The notes: a model not told the origin generated them from the sequence alone. A DNA stretch of 64,000 nt from Halocynthiibacter sp. SDUM655004 (GCF_026015885.1 NZ_JAPDUG010000001.1:62001-126000), one strand, 5' to 3'; shown: positions 53,921 to 63,736, counted from the stretch's first letter. Numbers and translations are program-made.

Positions 53921-54769
53921 ATGGGTGATAGAGTTGTGTTGCTTGGGACTAAAGGCGGGCCAGCTATTCGCCCAAATGGGCCAATGCCCACCTCCTCGCT
54001 GCTTGAGATGGACGGCAAGCGCATCGTCGTCGATTGCGGCCTTGGCGTTGCGAGAGGGCTCGTGAATGCGGGAATGAGCCTTAAAGAACTGGAAACGATT
54101 TTTATAACGCATCTGCATTCGGATCATCTCTTGGAGCTTGGGCCATTAATCCACACCGCATGGACGACGGGATTGGCACAGGAGGTGACCGTGTTCGGCC
54201 CAGAGGGAACGCGAGCCTATTTCGCGGGTTTCTTGCAATCGATGAGCTTTGATAACGCGCTTCGCGTGGCGGATGAGGGGCGCAGACCGCTTGAGGAGTT
54301 GGTTCAGATTGTCGAGTATGGTGAAGGTGAAATTGCAGGCTCTCCTGTATCGACCACCGCGCTGCGAGTTGATCATCCACCTGTCACGGATTGTTTCGCG
54401 TTGCGGTTTGAGGCCAATGGAAAACGCGTGACGTTTTCGGCTGATACGGCTTATTTCGAGCCACTATCCAAATTTGCCGAAGGAAGCGATTTGTTGATAC
54501 ACGAGGCGATGCTTGCCGAAGGTGTGGACGCATTGGTTGCCCGAACGGGCAGCGCCGATCGATTGCGCGCGCATCTAATGGCAAGCCACACGGTCGCAGA
54601 AGACGTTGGCAAGATCGCGACCGCTGCAAAGTGCAAGCATTTGGCCTTGCATCATTTGGTGCCCGCGGATGATCCGGATTTCAGCTTCAAAGATTGGGAG
54701 AAGGCGGTGCGCACCTCTTGGGATGGGGCGCTCACAATCGGTTTTGACGGTGTAGAGATACGTTACTAA
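53921..54769 (+). CDS. Metallo-beta-lactamase fold hydrolase (RNase Z/arylsulfatase-like)
   Basis: A 282-residue protein. The metal-binding motif ITHLHSDHLLELGPL, an HxHxDH motif, lies near residues 64-78, with further ligands in DHPPVTDCFA, FSADTAYF and SHTVAEDVGKIA. The AxxxxLxxHH end (KHLALHHLVP) completes the site. The fold group includes RNase Z and lactonase-like enzymes; the sequence is nearest the small exported or cytosolic arylsulfatase-like members. It has no signal peptide. The ATG at 53921 is six bases after GGGAG; a preceding ATG at 53918 is nearly as good. It is divergent from marR, which may regulate it. Confidence 0.85.
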   Translation: MGDRVVLLGTKGGPAIRPNGPMPTSSLLEMDGKRIVVDCGLGVARGLVNAGMSLKELETIFITHLHSDHLLELGPLIHTAWTTGLAQEVTVFGPEGTRAYFAGFLQSMSFDNALRVADEGRRPLEELVQIVEYGEGEIAGSPVSTTALRVDHPPVTDCFALRFEANGKRVTFSADTAYFEPLSKFAEGSDLLIHEAMLAEGVDALVARTGSADRLRAHLMASHTVAEDVGKIATAAKCKHLALHHLVPADDPDFSFKDWEKAVRTSWDGALTIGFDGVEIRY

Positions 54770-54793
54770 GCGGCACTAATTTGGCTTAAAACG

Positions 54794-54822
54794 AAAAAGC
54801 CCGCCGGACTAAACCGACGGGC
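54794..54822 (-). terminator. Intrinsic terminator of the serCA operon
   Basis: GCCCGCCGG (54799-54807) and CCGACGGGC (54814-54822) pair with one mismatch on the plus strand, but on the minus strand the RNA has a G-U pair, so the stem is complete. TTTTT follows (complement of 54794-54798). It stands between serA (stop at 54850) and the convergent metallo-hydrolase gene and may work in both directions. Confidence 0.8.
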
Positions 54823-54849
54823 CTCACTGAATTTCAGTTGCCGGTGGGC

Positions 54850-56445
54850 CTAGGCAACATCAAACTCCAGCGGTTTCACAGACTGGAATAGTCCGGTATC
54901 GCAAAGCTCTTTGATAAGAGTTTCGTTCACTTTGCCATCGACATAGAGCAGCGCGATTGCGTCGCCGCCTTGCTCGGAACGGCCTAGGGTAAAGTTAGCG
55001 ATGTTAACGCCGTTCTTACCCATGATGCCGCCCAGCGTCCCGATGATGCCCGGAGCGTCTTGGTTGGTGGTGTAAAGCATGTGCTCGCCAACTTCGGCGT
55101 CGATGTTGATGCCTTTGATCTGGATGAAGCGTGGCTTGCCATCGCTGAACACGGTGCCTGCAATAGACCGTTCGCGCAGATCGGTGACGACGGTCATCTT
55201 GATGTAAGCATCAAATGCGCCGGTTTGTTCCTGCGTGGTTTTGCTGATCTTGATGCCGCGGTCTTTTGCGATAACTGGCGCAGAGACCATGTTCACATCT
55301 GGGTTTGTGCTCTGCATGATGCCAGCAATTGCAGCACACTCGAGAGCGGCGAGGTTCATTTCGGCAACGGCGCCATCATATGTGATGTTGATCGCTTTGA
55401 TCGGCTCGTCTGTAAGCTGACCGATAAACGCGCCGAGGTTCTCCGCAAGTTTAACCCACGGTCCCATGATCTTGGCTTCTTCGGCAGTCACGGATGGCAT
55501 GTTGAGCGCGTTGGTCACGGCTCCGGTCAGCAGGTAATCCGACATTTGCTCTGCAACTTGCAGGGCCACGTTTTCCTGCGCTTCAGTTGTGGAAGCGCCG
55601 AGGTGCGGTGTGCAGACCACGTTCGGAAGGTTAAAGAGCGGGCTGTCCTTGGCGGGCTCAACCTCAAATACGTCAAAGGCCGCGCCGGCAACGTGGCCGG
55701 ATTTCAGGGCCTCTGCGAGATCCTCTTCGATCACAAGGCCACCACGCGCACAGTTGATGATGCGCACACCTTTTTTCATCTTGGCGATGGCTTCGGCGTT
55801 GATCATGCCGCGCGTCGCATCTGTTGCAGGAACGTGCAGGGTGATGAAATCGGAACGCTCAAGCAGTTCGTCAAGCTCAACCTTGGTTACGCCAAGTTTG
55901 GCGGCGCGCTCTTCGGAGAGGAAGGGATCATAAGCGATCACTCTCATTTTCAGGCCAACCGCACGGTCGCAAACGATGCCGCCGATGTTGCCCGCGCCGA
56001 TAACACCGAGCGTTTTGTTCGTAAGCTCAACGCCCATGAACTTCGACTTTTCCCATTTTCCAGCGTGGGTGCTGGCGGACGCTTCTGGAATCTGGCGCGC
56101 TACGGCGAACATCATCGCAATTGCATGCTCGGCAGTTGTGATCATGTTGCCGAATGGCGTGTTCATCACGATCACACCTTTCTTGGACGCCGCAGGGATG
56201 TCGACGTTATCAACACCGATACCAGCGCGGGCAACGACTTTGAGGTTGTCGGCAGCGTCGAGGATTTTTTCGGTTACCTTGGTCGCCGAGCGGATGGCGA
56301 GGCCGTCGTAATCTTTGATCTTGGCGAGCAGCGCGTCTTTGTCTTTGCCAAGGTTAGGCTCGAAATCAACGTCGATGCCACGGTCACGGAAAATTTGGAC
56401 TGCAGTTTCAGAGAGCTTGTCGGAAACGAGAACTTTGGGTGCCAT
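54850..56445 (-). CDS. serA: D-3-phosphoglycerate dehydrogenase
   Basis: A 531-residue long-form PGDH catalysing the first step of serine synthesis. The NAD-binding GVIGAGNIGGIV (near residue 145), the catalytic-site R in NCARGGLV, E in EVEPAKDSPLF, and the H of TPHLGAST are all present. After the catalytic part (to about residue 315) come the intervening domain and a C-terminal ACT domain (last 75 residues; VEVGEHMLYTTNQDAPGIIG-like region) for serine feedback. The ATG at 56445 is preferred to frame extensions because GGAG precedes it. It follows serC in the operon by 80 bases. Confidence 0.96.
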   Translation of the reverse strand: MAPKVLVSDKLSETAVQIFRDRGIDVDFEPNLGKDKDALLAKIKDYDGLAIRSATKVTEKILDAADNLKVVARAGIGVDNVDIPAASKKGVIVMNTPFGNMITTAEHAIAMMFAVARQIPEASASTHAGKWEKSKFMGVELTNKTLGVIGAGNIGGIVCDRAVGLKMRVIAYDPFLSEERAAKLGVTKVELDELLERSDFITLHVPATDATRGMINAEAIAKMKKGVRIINCARGGLVIEEDLAEALKSGHVAGAAFDVFEVEPAKDSPLFNLPNVVCTPHLGASTTEAQENVALQVAEQMSDYLLTGAVTNALNMPSVTAEEAKIMGPWVKLAENLGAFIGQLTDEPIKAINITYDGAVAEMNLAALECAAIAGIMQSTNPDVNMVSAPVIAKDRGIKISKTTQEQTGAFDAYIKMTVVTDLRERSIAGTVFSDGKPRFIQIKGINIDAEVGEHMLYTTNQDAPGIIGTLGGIMGKNGVNIANFTLGRSEQGGDAIALLYVDGKVNETLIKELCDTGLFQSVKPLEFDVA

Positions 56446-56525
56446 GATGAGGCTCCTTTGCTTTTCGGTTGCGCGATCTATGCGCGAAAATAAGGGGGAG
56501 AGGCGGGCCGCTTGGCCCACCGGAA

Positions 56526-57668
56526 TTACTGTGCTTCGATTTCGGCGTTGAACGCCCAGTCAAGCCACGGCATTAGCGCTGCCACATCGGAGGCTTCAAT
56601 CGTGCCGCCACACCAGATACGAAGGCCAGCTGGTGCGTCACGATAGGCGCCGATATCAAGCGCAACGCCTTCGTTCTCGAGCCGCTTTGCAACAGCTTTG
56701 GCAAAAGCCGCGCCATCTTTGATCCGCTCGTCTGTGAACTTAAGGCAAACCGAAGTTGTAGAGCGCGTGGCCGGATCAGTCGCGAGGAACTCGATCCAAT
56801 CGCGCGCCTCAACAAATTTGCTAACTTCTGCTGTGTTGGCTTCGGCGCGGGCAATTAGACCCTTAAGGCCGCCTTGGGCGCGGGCCCAATCAAGCGCCAC
56901 GAGGTAATCTTCAACGCAAAGCATCGACGGCGTGTTGATCGTTGCACCCGTAAAGATACCCTCGATCAGTTTGCCACCTTTGGTCAGGCGGAAAATCTTG
57001 GGGAGGGGCCACGCAGGTGTGTAGCTTTCGAGCCGCTCAACTGCGCGTGGCGATAGGATAAGAACACCGTGCGCTGCTTCGCCGCCGAGCACTTTTTGCC
57101 AGCTGAATGTGGTGACATCGAGCTTGTCCCATGGCAGGTCCATCGCGAATGCAGCCGAAGTTGCATCACAGATGGTGAGGCCAGCACGGTCCGCAGGGAT
57201 TGCATCGCCATTGGGCATCCGAACGCCGGATGTTGTGCCGTTCCATGTAAAGACAACGTCATTATCATAGTTCAACGCAGCCATATCGACGATTTCGCCG
57301 TAATCCGCCACATGCGCGGTCGCTTCGATCTTAAGCTGTTTGACAACATCAGTGACCCAGCCCGAACCAAAGCTTTCCCACGCAACCATTTCCGCAGGGC
57401 GTTCGCCAAGGAGCGACCACATCGCCATTTCCATTGCGCCGGTGTCGGACGCCGGAACGATGCCGATTTTGTAGTCCGCTGGAATTCCGAGAACTTCACG
57501 CGTTCCTTCGATTGCAGCCTTGAGCTTTTCCTTGCCAATGGCAGCACGATGCGAGCGGCCAAGAGGCGCGTCAGCAAGTGATTCCAATGTCCATGTGGAA
57601 GGTTTGGCGCAAGGGCCAGAAGAAAAACGCGGATTTGCCGGCCGCGTGGCCGGGGTATTCGTAACCAT
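56526..57668 (-). CDS. serC: Phosphoserine aminotransferase
   Basis: A 380-residue PLP enzyme making phosphoserine from 3-phosphohydroxypyruvate. It is the alphaproteobacterial type, beginning [20 protein letters not shown]. The PLP lysine is in [15 protein letters not shown] (near residue 195); earlier segments [16 protein letters not shown] and [11 protein letters not shown] contribute cofactor binding. The ATG at 57668 has GAGGA eight bases before it. It is the first gene of serCA and is preceded by a hairpin leader resembling the serC RNA motif. Confidence 0.95.
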   Translation of the reverse strand: MVTNTPATRPANPRFSSGPCAKPSTWTLESLADAPLGRSHRAAIGKEKLKAAIEGTREVLGIPADYKIGIVPASDTGAMEMAMWSLLGERPAEMVAWESFGSGWVTDVVKQLKIEATAHVADYGEIVDMAALNYDNDVVFTWNGTTSGVRMPNGDAIPADRAGLTICDATSAAFAMDLPWDKLDVTTFSWQKVLGGEAAHGVLILSPRAVERLESYTPAWPLPKIFRLTKGGKLIEGIFTGATINTPSMLCVEDYLVALDWARAQGGLKGLIARAEANTAEVSKFVEARDWIEFLATDPATRSTTSVCLKFTDERIKDGAAFAKAVAKRLENEGVALDIGAYRDAPAGLRIWCGGTIEASDVAALMPWLDWAFNAEIEAQ

Positions 57669-57679
57669 TGATGCTATCC

Positions 57680-57726
57680 TCACAGATATATGCCCTTCGT
57701 TGGGGAAGGGTGTCCCACGGACGGAC
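57680..57726 (-). ncRNA. serC RNA motif (5' leader of serCA)
   Basis: On the minus strand, just before serC, the leader contains CCCTTC (57710-57705) and GAAGGG (57698-57693), a perfect hairpin with a six-base loop, preceded by GTCC/GGAC pairing (57722-57712) and followed by GCATATATCTGTGAGGA leading to the ribosome binding site. A conserved structure upstream of serC-serA is known from alphaproteobacteria (serC RNA, found by comparative genomics). I assign it from position and shape; the exact consensus was not aligned. It may control serC translation. Confidence 0.55.
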
Positions 57727-57824
57727 TTAGAGAGGTGAACGGGGTGGCGCAAGCCGTAAAATTGCGATAATCGGCGCCGTAGATCACAAAACTTGCGCAA
57801 CGCGTCCACTATCGGAAACTTCCC

Positions 57825-58703
57825 ATGTATATTGCAACGCTACTGACCAACCCTGAAAACCCTTCGCTAAGCCGCGAGACAGTCGAGTCGCTGCGCAATG
57901 CATGGGGTGGCGGGGATGCAATCTGGCTGGCAGTTGGTGAAGCGGCAGAATTTGCGCTGGGCGAGAAGCCAAGCAACCTTTGGGATGTATGGGAGAGCCT
58001 TCAAAGCATCGGTGTTGATCTGGTGGTGCAGCCGCGTGAGGGGCGCGTGAAAAAGATGCTGCTTGCTGATATGGACAGCACGATGATCCAGCAAGAGTGT
58101 ATCGATGAATTGGCCGACGAAGCGGGTGTTGGCCCACGCGTTGCGGATATTACTGCGCGAGCGATGAATGGCGAGTTGGATTTCGACGGGGCGCTGCGCG
58201 AACGCGTTGGGCTGCTTAAGGGATTAGAAGCAAGTGTAATAGATCGTGTCCTTGAAACGCGCATCACTTTTATGCCAGGCGGCCGGGCGCTGTTGGCAAC
58301 GATGAAGGATGCGGGGGCATTTGCTGCTCTTGTTTCGGGCGGGTTTACGGCGTTTACGAGCAAAGTTGCCTCTGAACTCGGATTTGACGAAAACCGTGCA
58401 AACACGCTTATTGTAAAAGACGGTGTTCTAACTGGTGAAGTCGGAACGCCGATCCTTGGTCGGCAGGCAAAGGTAGATGCGCTTGAGCAGATCACCGCGC
58501 GCCTTGGTATCTCCGAGGCCGATGTAATGGCTGTGGGCGACGGCGCGAATGATCTCGGGATGCTCGGCCGTGCAGGCTCTGGCGTTGCGCTTCATGCAAA
58601 ACCGAGCGTTGCTGCGGAATGTGATATTCGTATCAATCGCGGCGACCTGACGGCGCTTCTCTATATCCAAGGTTACAGCAAGGACGAATTTAAAGGTGTT
58701 TGA
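57825..58703 (+). CDS. serB: Phosphoserine phosphatase
   Basis: A 292-residue HAD phosphatase, the last step of serine synthesis. Motif [11 protein letters not shown] (near residue 82), motif [14 protein letters not shown] and motif [13 protein letters not shown] are all intact, as is the [11 protein letters not shown] substrate-recognition helix. It is about the usual size with an N-terminal ACT-like region (first 70 residues). It is divergent from serC, with a 156-base shared region, and overlaps the next gene by eight bases. With serA and serC it gives the whole pathway from 3-phosphoglycerate. Confidence 0.95.
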   Translation: MYIATLLTNPENPSLSRETVESLRNAWGGGDAIWLAVGEAAEFALGEKPSNLWDVWESLQSIGVDLVVQPREGRVKKMLLADMDSTMIQQECIDELADEAGVGPRVADITARAMNGELDFDGALRERVGLLKGLEASVIDRVLETRITFMPGGRALLATMKDAGAFAALVSGGFTAFTSKVASELGFDENRANTLIVKDGVLTGEVGTPILGRQAKVDALEQITARLGISEADVMAVGDGANDLGMLGRAGSGVALHAKPSVAAECDIRINRGDLTALLYIQGYSKDEFKGV

Positions 58704-59454
58704 AGTCGGGCTCGAGCTTCTTGCGCTTCTAATACTTGCTGGATTTTGTGCCGGATTTGTTGATGCCATCGCTGGCGGTGGCGGGCTGATAACGGTGCCT
58801 GTTTTGCTTTTGTCGGGCGCATCACCGATCGAAGCGCTCTCGACCAACAAGGTGCAGGGCGTATTCGGCGCGGGAACGGCCGCGCTTTCTTATGCCCGCG
58901 CGGGGCAAGTGAACCTGCACGAGCAAATTGGTCCTGCGGCCTTGTCTTTCGTCGCTTCCTTCTGCGGCGCGTTGCTGGTTGCTTATATTCCGGTGGATTG
59001 GATCAAGATTGTGCTTCCGTTCTTGATGGTGGCGATAGCGTTGTTTTTTGCTCTTAAGCCGGGGCTTGATGATGTGGATCGCGTTCGGCGCATGTCTATT
59101 CCGGTGTTTACCGTTGTGATGATCCCGTTGATTGCGGCCTATGATGGGCTCCTGGGACCAGGAACCGGCTCGTTCTTCATGATCGCGTTCGTGACGCTCG
59201 CTGGGTATGGCGTATTAAAAGCGACGGCGCATACCAAACTGCTGAACTTCGCCTCTAACCTTGGCGCAATCGTTGCATTTTCTGCCGTGGCCACGCCGTG
59301 GTGGTTTACGGGGCTTGCCATGGGCGCGGCGCAGATTGCAGGCGCGCAGGTCGGCTCTAAACTTGCGGTAAAAGTTGGCGCACGGGTGATTAAACCACTG
59401 CTTGTTGTCACGTCGGCGGCCCTCGCCGCGCGCCTGATTTGGGACTGGTTCTAG
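58696..59454 (+). CDS. TauE/SafE (TSUP) family permease
   Basis: A 252-residue membrane protein with about seven to eight helices. The opening GFCAGFVDAIAGGGGLITVPVLLLSG and the middle YDGLLGPGTGSFFMIAF are the two inverted-repeat signatures of the sulfite/sulfoacetate exporter family. The start overlaps the serB stop by eight bases, so it is co-translated with serB, but the product probably concerns export of sulfur-containing anions or a related compound. Its substrate is not determined. Confidence 0.92.
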   Translation: MFEVGLELLALLILAGFCAGFVDAIAGGGGLITVPVLLLSGASPIEALSTNKVQGVFGAGTAALSYARAGQVNLHEQIGPAALSFVASFCGALLVAYIPVDWIKIVLPFLMVAIALFFALKPGLDDVDRVRRMSIPVFTVVMIPLIAAYDGLLGPGTGSFFMIAFVTLAGYGVLKATAHTKLLNFASNLGAIVAFSAVATPWWFTGLAMGAAQIAGAQVGSKLAVKVGARVIKPLLVVTSAALAARLIWDWF

Positions 59455-59465
59455 GGCAATTTAAG

Positions 59466-60473
59466 CTAGACTAGAGCCGATCCCGGCTTGATTGAGGCTG
59501 CCTTAATACCGCGACGATTCACCATGGGCGCATTCATGCGGCGCAAGGTCGCCGGATGGTTGGCATCCAGCACGCCGAGTTTCACCAGAATGGCTGCTAT
59601 CGCACATTCGCTCGCGCGGGTTGCGCCATCAGTAACCTTTAGCGCGACACCAAGCTTTTGTTCGGGAAGGATTGCGGTAAACACGCCATCTGCGCCAGTC
59701 TTGATCGCAACCTTGCCCCCCATGGCCTGCATCAACTCTGTGCAAGCGCGCGTCGTTCCGGCAGCCAATTCTGGATGTGTAACCATTGCTTCTACAAGGC
59801 GTGCCGCGCTTGTCTCGCGCGTTCCTGCACCTTCACGCGCCGCTGCGAAAAACGCCATGGATCGAGCCAAACCATGCACAGAAGTCGCAAAGTTCGGTGC
59901 GCTACATCCATCTATGCCAAAGCCAGGGCTCGTTTCTTGAGTGACTTCTTCAAAGGCGTCTTTGACCGCGATTTGCAGAGGATGATCCGGCTCCACATAT
60001 TCTGCCTCGCCGCCCATGTGCTTATTCAGCGTCAAGAAACCTGCGTGTTTGCCTGAACAGTTGTTGTGGCACTGGCAAGGCTCCTCATGGGCGCGGATCA
60101 GGCGATTACGCTCTTCGATGTCAGGTGCAAGCTGTGGGCCGCAGCGCAAATCACTATCGTCATATCCCAACGCCTCAAGCCAAGATTTCACGCGGGTTAC
60201 ATGCATTGCCGCGCCCTGATGGCTCGCGCAGGCAAGGGCAAGCTGCTCTGTTCCAAGCGAAGCCTGATCGGCAGAGCCCGAATCCAGCAGAGGTAGAGCC
60301 TGAATCATCTTACAAGAGCTTCGCGGGAAGATGATTTGATCTGGCTCCCCCCATGCCTCGACGATTTCTCCGCGCTCGTCACAGACAACAGCGTGGCCCG
60401 TGTGGATCGACTCCAATATCTCGCCGCGCCAGATCTCGGCCAGCGTTACCGGTGCGTTCTCTGTTAGTTTCAT
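59466..60473 (-). CDS. Asparaginase family protein (L-asparaginase II type)
   Basis: A 335-residue protein of the rhizobial L-asparaginase II family (also called AnsA-like, beta-lactamase-related). The conserved N-terminal segment PVTLAEIWRGEILESIHTGHAVV, the SSCKMIQALPLLDSG serine/lysine segment (near residue 53), and the cysteine- and histidine-rich CQCHNNCSGKHAGFL are visible. The family hydrolyses asparagine in the cytoplasm or periplasm. No signal peptide. It is a single convergent gene with the TSUP permease. Confidence 0.88.
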   Translation of the reverse strand: MKLTENAPVTLAEIWRGEILESIHTGHAVVCDERGEIVEAWGEPDQIIFPRSSCKMIQALPLLDSGSADQASLGTEQLALACASHQGAAMHVTRVKSWLEALGYDDSDLRCGPQLAPDIEERNRLIRAHEEPCQCHNNCSGKHAGFLTLNKHMGGEAEYVEPDHPLQIAVKDAFEEVTQETSPGFGIDGCSAPNFATSVHGLARSMAFFAAAREGAGTRETSAARLVEAMVTHPELAAGTTRACTELMQAMGGKVAIKTGADGVFTAILPEQKLGVALKVTDGATRASECAIAAILVKLGVLDANHPATLRRMNAPMVNRRGIKAASIKPGSALV

Positions 60474-60657
60474 GGGCCACTCCTAAAAAACGTGATTGTC
60501 TTGGACGTAAAATTGCACGAACGGGGCTTTTAAACCGGTTCCGAATACGGATAGACTAGGCTTATCGAGATTGAAATCAGCAGGCCAGCGCAAAAGTCAC
60601 CAGAGAGAGATAGCGCCCTGCATAAATTGAGGCCCTACAGTCCGGAGGCTGTGAGAG

Positions 60658-61200
60658 ATGAATTCACTTATTGCAAATTTTCGGAGCGCTATTATCGGGA
60701 GCGCCGCATTGGCCATTGTTGCGGGCGGTGCTGCATTTGCGCAATCCTCGGAAAACCGCGTTGCAACCAACACCGACTGGAGCGTTTTTGTCGAAGATGA
60801 TCCGACAGAATGCTGGGTTGTGTCCGCGCCAAAAGAAACCGTGAACAAGAAAGACGGCCGCGTTGTTGCTGTGCGTCGGAGTGATATCCTCTTGTTCGTG
60901 ACATACCGTCCGGGATCAAATGTTGACGGTGAAGTTTCCTTTACCGGCGGATATCCTTTTGCGAACGGCTCCACCGTTAGTGTGAAGGTCGGAGAGTCAA
61001 CGTTCGAGTTCTTTACAAAAGATGAGAATGCTTGGCCCGCGACTTCAGGCGACGACAAGAAAATCGTAACTGCGATGAAGCGCGGTACGTCCGCGATTGT
61101 CACAGGCCGCTCAACACGCGGAACAGTCACACAAGACACGTTTAGCCTTCTTGGCTTTACGGCAGCGATTGAAGAAGCTGAAAAACGCTGCGGCTCTTAA
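60658..61200 (+). CDS. Invasion-associated locus B (IalB) family protein, exported
   Basis: A 180-residue periplasmic protein. A signal peptide is cleaved near AFA-QS (residue 28), and the mature part follows the IalB pattern: ATNTDWSVFVEDDPTECWVVSAP, then VTYRPGSNVDGEVSFTGGYPF, a GRSTRGTVTQDTFSLLGFTAAI end and a final cysteine that pairs with the first (C near 46). IalB proteins are linked to host invasion in Bartonella, but in free-living alphaproteobacteria the role is unknown. Its end overlaps an in-frame-shifted small secreted protein. Confidence 0.85.
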   Translation: MNSLIANFRSAIIGSAALAIVAGGAAFAQSSENRVATNTDWSVFVEDDPTECWVVSAPKETVNKKDGRVVAVRRSDILLFVTYRPGSNVDGEVSFTGGYPFANGSTVSVKVGESTFEFFTKDENAWPATSGDDKKIVTAMKRGTSAIVTGRSTRGTVTQDTFSLLGFTAAIEEAEKRCGS

Positions 61201-61493
61201 TCGCTATATGTGGCTCTATTCCTGCGCTTTCGAGCGCAGGGTATGCTCAGAACATCGACGGCTTTGAGTTTTCGCTGGGCGACATTTCGCGCCGCTGCGA
61301 AATCGTCGTGATTGGTCCTGACATCGAAATTTCCTGTTCGCCCGAGCTTTGGCCGGTCGAACAGCTTTGTTCTGTTGCGCAAGATTCAACAGGGCTGGCC
61401 TATGTCGAGTGCATGGGCGGCGAGCTGGCCGAGGTTGAAGCGCGTTGCGAAGTTCTGATGTATGACGAGGACATCGGCGACCTGCTCTGTTAG
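61188..61493 (+). CDS. Small cysteine-rich exported protein, non-standard start
   Basis: The frame is open from a stop at 61179 to TAG at 61491-61493. The only standard start is a GTG at 61308 (61 residues), but the upstream codons in the same frame read as a signal peptide (RLLIAICGSIPALSSAGYAQ, cleavage near AQ-NI) and a continuous mature domain (NIDGFEFSLGDISRRCEIVV). A CTG at 61188 would give 101 residues. It overlaps the last 13 bases of the ialB gene, so re-initiation or coupling is likely. Six cysteines in the mature part suggest disulfides. A strong stem (61221-61240; CCTGCGCT/AGCGCAGG with TTCG loop) lies within the signal-peptide codons. Function unknown. Confidence 0.55.
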   Translation: MRLLIAICGSIPALSSAGYAQNIDGFEFSLGDISRRCEIVVIGPDIEISCSPELWPVEQLCSVAQDSTGLAYVECMGGELAEVEARCEVLMYDEDIGDLLC

Positions 61494-61568
61494 TATTTCC
61501 GAAAGGCGTGATTTGGCTTTTGCGAAAATCCCCTGTATGACGCGCGCTTGAGTTTTCGGAGACCTGCC

Positions 61569-62789
61569 ATGACTGATTCCAGCCCCAAGGGTGACGCCCC
61601 CAAATCCGCGCCAACTGCGCCGGTCACACAAGACGTGCGCACGTTTCCTCGCAAAGTTGAAGCGACCGACAAGATCAACCTTGTTGGGCTGACGCGCCCA
61701 GCGTTGCGCGAGGCGTTGATCGAGATTGGCACCAAAGAAAAGCAAGCCAAAATGCGCGCTGGGCAGATTTGGCAGTGGATTTACCAGAAAGGCGTGCGCG
61801 ATTTTGATCTGATGAGCAATCTGGCCAAGGATTACCGCGCGCTCTTGGCGGAGAAATGCGAGATACGTGTTCCCGAGGTCGTGACCAAGCAGGTTTCCGA
61901 GGATGGAACGCGTAAATACTTGGTTCGGATTGCGGGCGGCCATGAGGTCGAGATCGTTTATATTCCAGAAACAGATCGCGGGACGCTCTGTGTCAGCTCA
62001 CAGGTTGGTTGCACGCTGACATGTACGTTCTGCCATACGGGTACGCAGAAGCTTGTACGGAACCTGACTGCCGCCGAAATCATCGGTCAAGTTATGGTTG
62101 CGCGGGATGATTTGGGCGAATGGCCCAAGCTCGGAGAAGCCAATCCGCCCAAGGTTAGGCTCTTGTCGAACATCGTTTTGATGGGCATGGGCGAGCCGCT
62201 CTATAATTTCGAGAACGTCCGTGACGCGATGAATATTGCGATGGACCCAGAGGGCATCTCACTATCGCGCCGTCGGATCACCCTTTCTACAAGCGGCGTT
62301 GTCCCCGAGATTTGGCGCACCGCAGAGGAAATCGGATGCCAGCTTGCGGTGTCGTTCCACGCCACCACCGACGAGGTGCGCGATGTCTTGGTTCCGATCA
62401 ACAAACGCTGGAACATCGAAGCGCTGTTGGAGGCTTTGCGGGCGTATCCAAAAGTGAGCAACAGCGAGCGGATCACTTTTGAATATGTGATGCTCAAGGA
62501 TGTGAACGACAGCGACGAGGATGCACACAGGCTGATGAAGCTGATCGAAGGCATCCCGGCCAAGATCAACCTTATTCCGTTCAACGAATGGCCGGGTGCA
62601 CCTTATCAGCGGAGCAGCAATAACCGAATTCATGCCTTTGCGGATATCGTGCACAATGCGGGCTATTCCTCGCCGATCCGCCGTCCGCGGGGCGAGGATA
62701 TTATGGCCGCATGCGGACAGCTCAAATCCGAAACGGAGCGTGCCCGTAAAAGCAAGAAGCAGATCGAAAAAGAAGCGGGATTAGGCTGA
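61569..62789 (+). CDS. rlmN: 23S rRNA (adenine-2503-C2)-methyltransferase / tRNA m2A37
   Basis: A 406-residue radical SAM enzyme. The cluster-binding CxxxCxxC is in [12 protein letters not shown] (near residue 152), and the C-terminal cysteine that forms the methyl carrier is in AACGQLKSE (near residue 383). The N-terminal domain ([20 protein letters not shown]) matches RlmN/Cfr. It methylates A2503 in 23S rRNA and some tRNAs. The ATG at 61569 has GGAG before it; seven upstream codons are without a ribosome site. It follows the IalB-associated genes, perhaps in the same transcript. Confidence 0.95.
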   Translation: MTDSSPKGDAPKSAPTAPVTQDVRTFPRKVEATDKINLVGLTRPALREALIEIGTKEKQAKMRAGQIWQWIYQKGVRDFDLMSNLAKDYRALLAEKCEIRVPEVVTKQVSEDGTRKYLVRIAGGHEVEIVYIPETDRGTLCVSSQVGCTLTCTFCHTGTQKLVRNLTAAEIIGQVMVARDDLGEWPKLGEANPPKVRLLSNIVLMGMGEPLYNFENVRDAMNIAMDPEGISLSRRRITLSTSGVVPEIWRTAEEIGCQLAVSFHATTDEVRDVLVPINKRWNIEALLEALRAYPKVSNSERITFEYVMLKDVNDSDEDAHRLMKLIEGIPAKINLIPFNEWPGAPYQRSSNNRIHAFADIVHNAGYSSPIRRPRGEDIMAACGQLKSETERARKSKKQIEKEAGLG

Positions 62790-62801
62790 ATTAGAGCCTA
62801 A

Positions 62802-63647
62802 CTATCGTCCCGGGACTTCTTTTCTCGGGGGCTGGATGTCCCAGTTTTCGATCACTTCAACAGCTTCAGCCGCAGTATCGACAAAGCGGAAGAGATCAAG
62901 ATCGTCAGCAGAGATCGTTCCGGCTTCTGCCAGAGCTTCCCAGTTGATGATTTTTTCCCAGAATTCCTTGCCAAAGAGCAGAAACGGAACCGGCTCCATC
63001 CGGCCTGTTTGAATGAGGGTAAGCGCTTCGAATGTCTCGTCCAGCGTGCCAAACCCGCCTGGAAACACTGTGATGGCTTTGGCGCGCATCAGGAAGTGCA
63101 TCTTGCGAATGGCGAAATAGTGGAAGTTAAAACAAAGCTCCGGTGTTACATATTCGTTCGGGGCTTGCTCAAAGGGCAGCACGATATTGAGGCCCACAGA
63201 GACACCGCCCGCGTCAACCGCGCCGCGACTACCGGCTTCCATGACGCCAGGACCGCCGCCAGTTACAATCACGTTGTCTTTGTTTCCTGTTTCCATTGAC
63301 TTCAAAGTCATCAAACGGGCAAATTCCCGCGCTTCCTCGTAATAGCAGGACAGATCCGCGAGCGTTTGCGTGCGCGCCGTGTCTTTTTTCGCGGGCTCCG
63401 GAATGCGCGCGCCGCCAAACATAACGACGGTTGAATTGATACCGTGCTCGTCCAGGCCCATCTCCGGCTTGAGCAATTCAAGCTGAAGTCGCACAGGGCG
63501 CAACTCTTCGCGGCACATGAAATCGCTGTCATCAAAGGCCAGTCGATAGGCAGGAGAGCGTGTTTGCGGCGTATCTGGCGTATGGTGTGATTGCTCGCGG
63601 TCTTGGTGGCTGTCTCGGAAAGGGTGGCGGCGGCTGTCGTCGTTCAT
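62802..63647 (-). CDS. LOG family protein (TIGR00730; cytokinin riboside phosphoribohydrolase-like)
   Basis: A 281-residue Rossmann-fold protein. The family signature PGGFGTLDETFE (near residue 195) and the earlier GGGPGVMEAGSRGA segment (near 130) are both present; the first 65 residues form an additional polar N-terminal region. Bacterial members hydrolyse nucleoside 5'-monophosphates to base plus ribose 5-phosphate. It is longer than the plant LOG type because of the N-terminal region. It is divergent from dapD and convergent with rlmN. Confidence 0.88.
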   Translation of the reverse strand: MNDDSRRHPFRDSHQDREQSHHTPDTPQTRSPAYRLAFDDSDFMCREELRPVRLQLELLKPEMGLDEHGINSTVVMFGGARIPEPAKKDTARTQTLADLSCYYEEAREFARLMTLKSMETGNKDNVIVTGGGPGVMEAGSRGAVDAGGVSVGLNIVLPFEQAPNEYVTPELCFNFHYFAIRKMHFLMRAKAITVFPGGFGTLDETFEALTLIQTGRMEPVPFLLFGKEFWEKIINWEALAEAGTISADDLDLFRFVDTAAEAVEVIENWDIQPPRKEVPGR

Positions 63648-63736
63648 CGGGTGTTTCCTCTAACCTGCATTGCGTGCTTACCCTTAGCGGTCTATATGCT
63701 TCAACGAACTGACGCCATAGAGGATTAGGGTTACGC

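Noticed and set aside
55060-56493. A 477-codon open frame on the plus strand opposite serA
   Set aside because: It lies entirely antisense to a well-conserved gene, has no ribosome site or recognisable domain, and its composition mirrors the serA codons.
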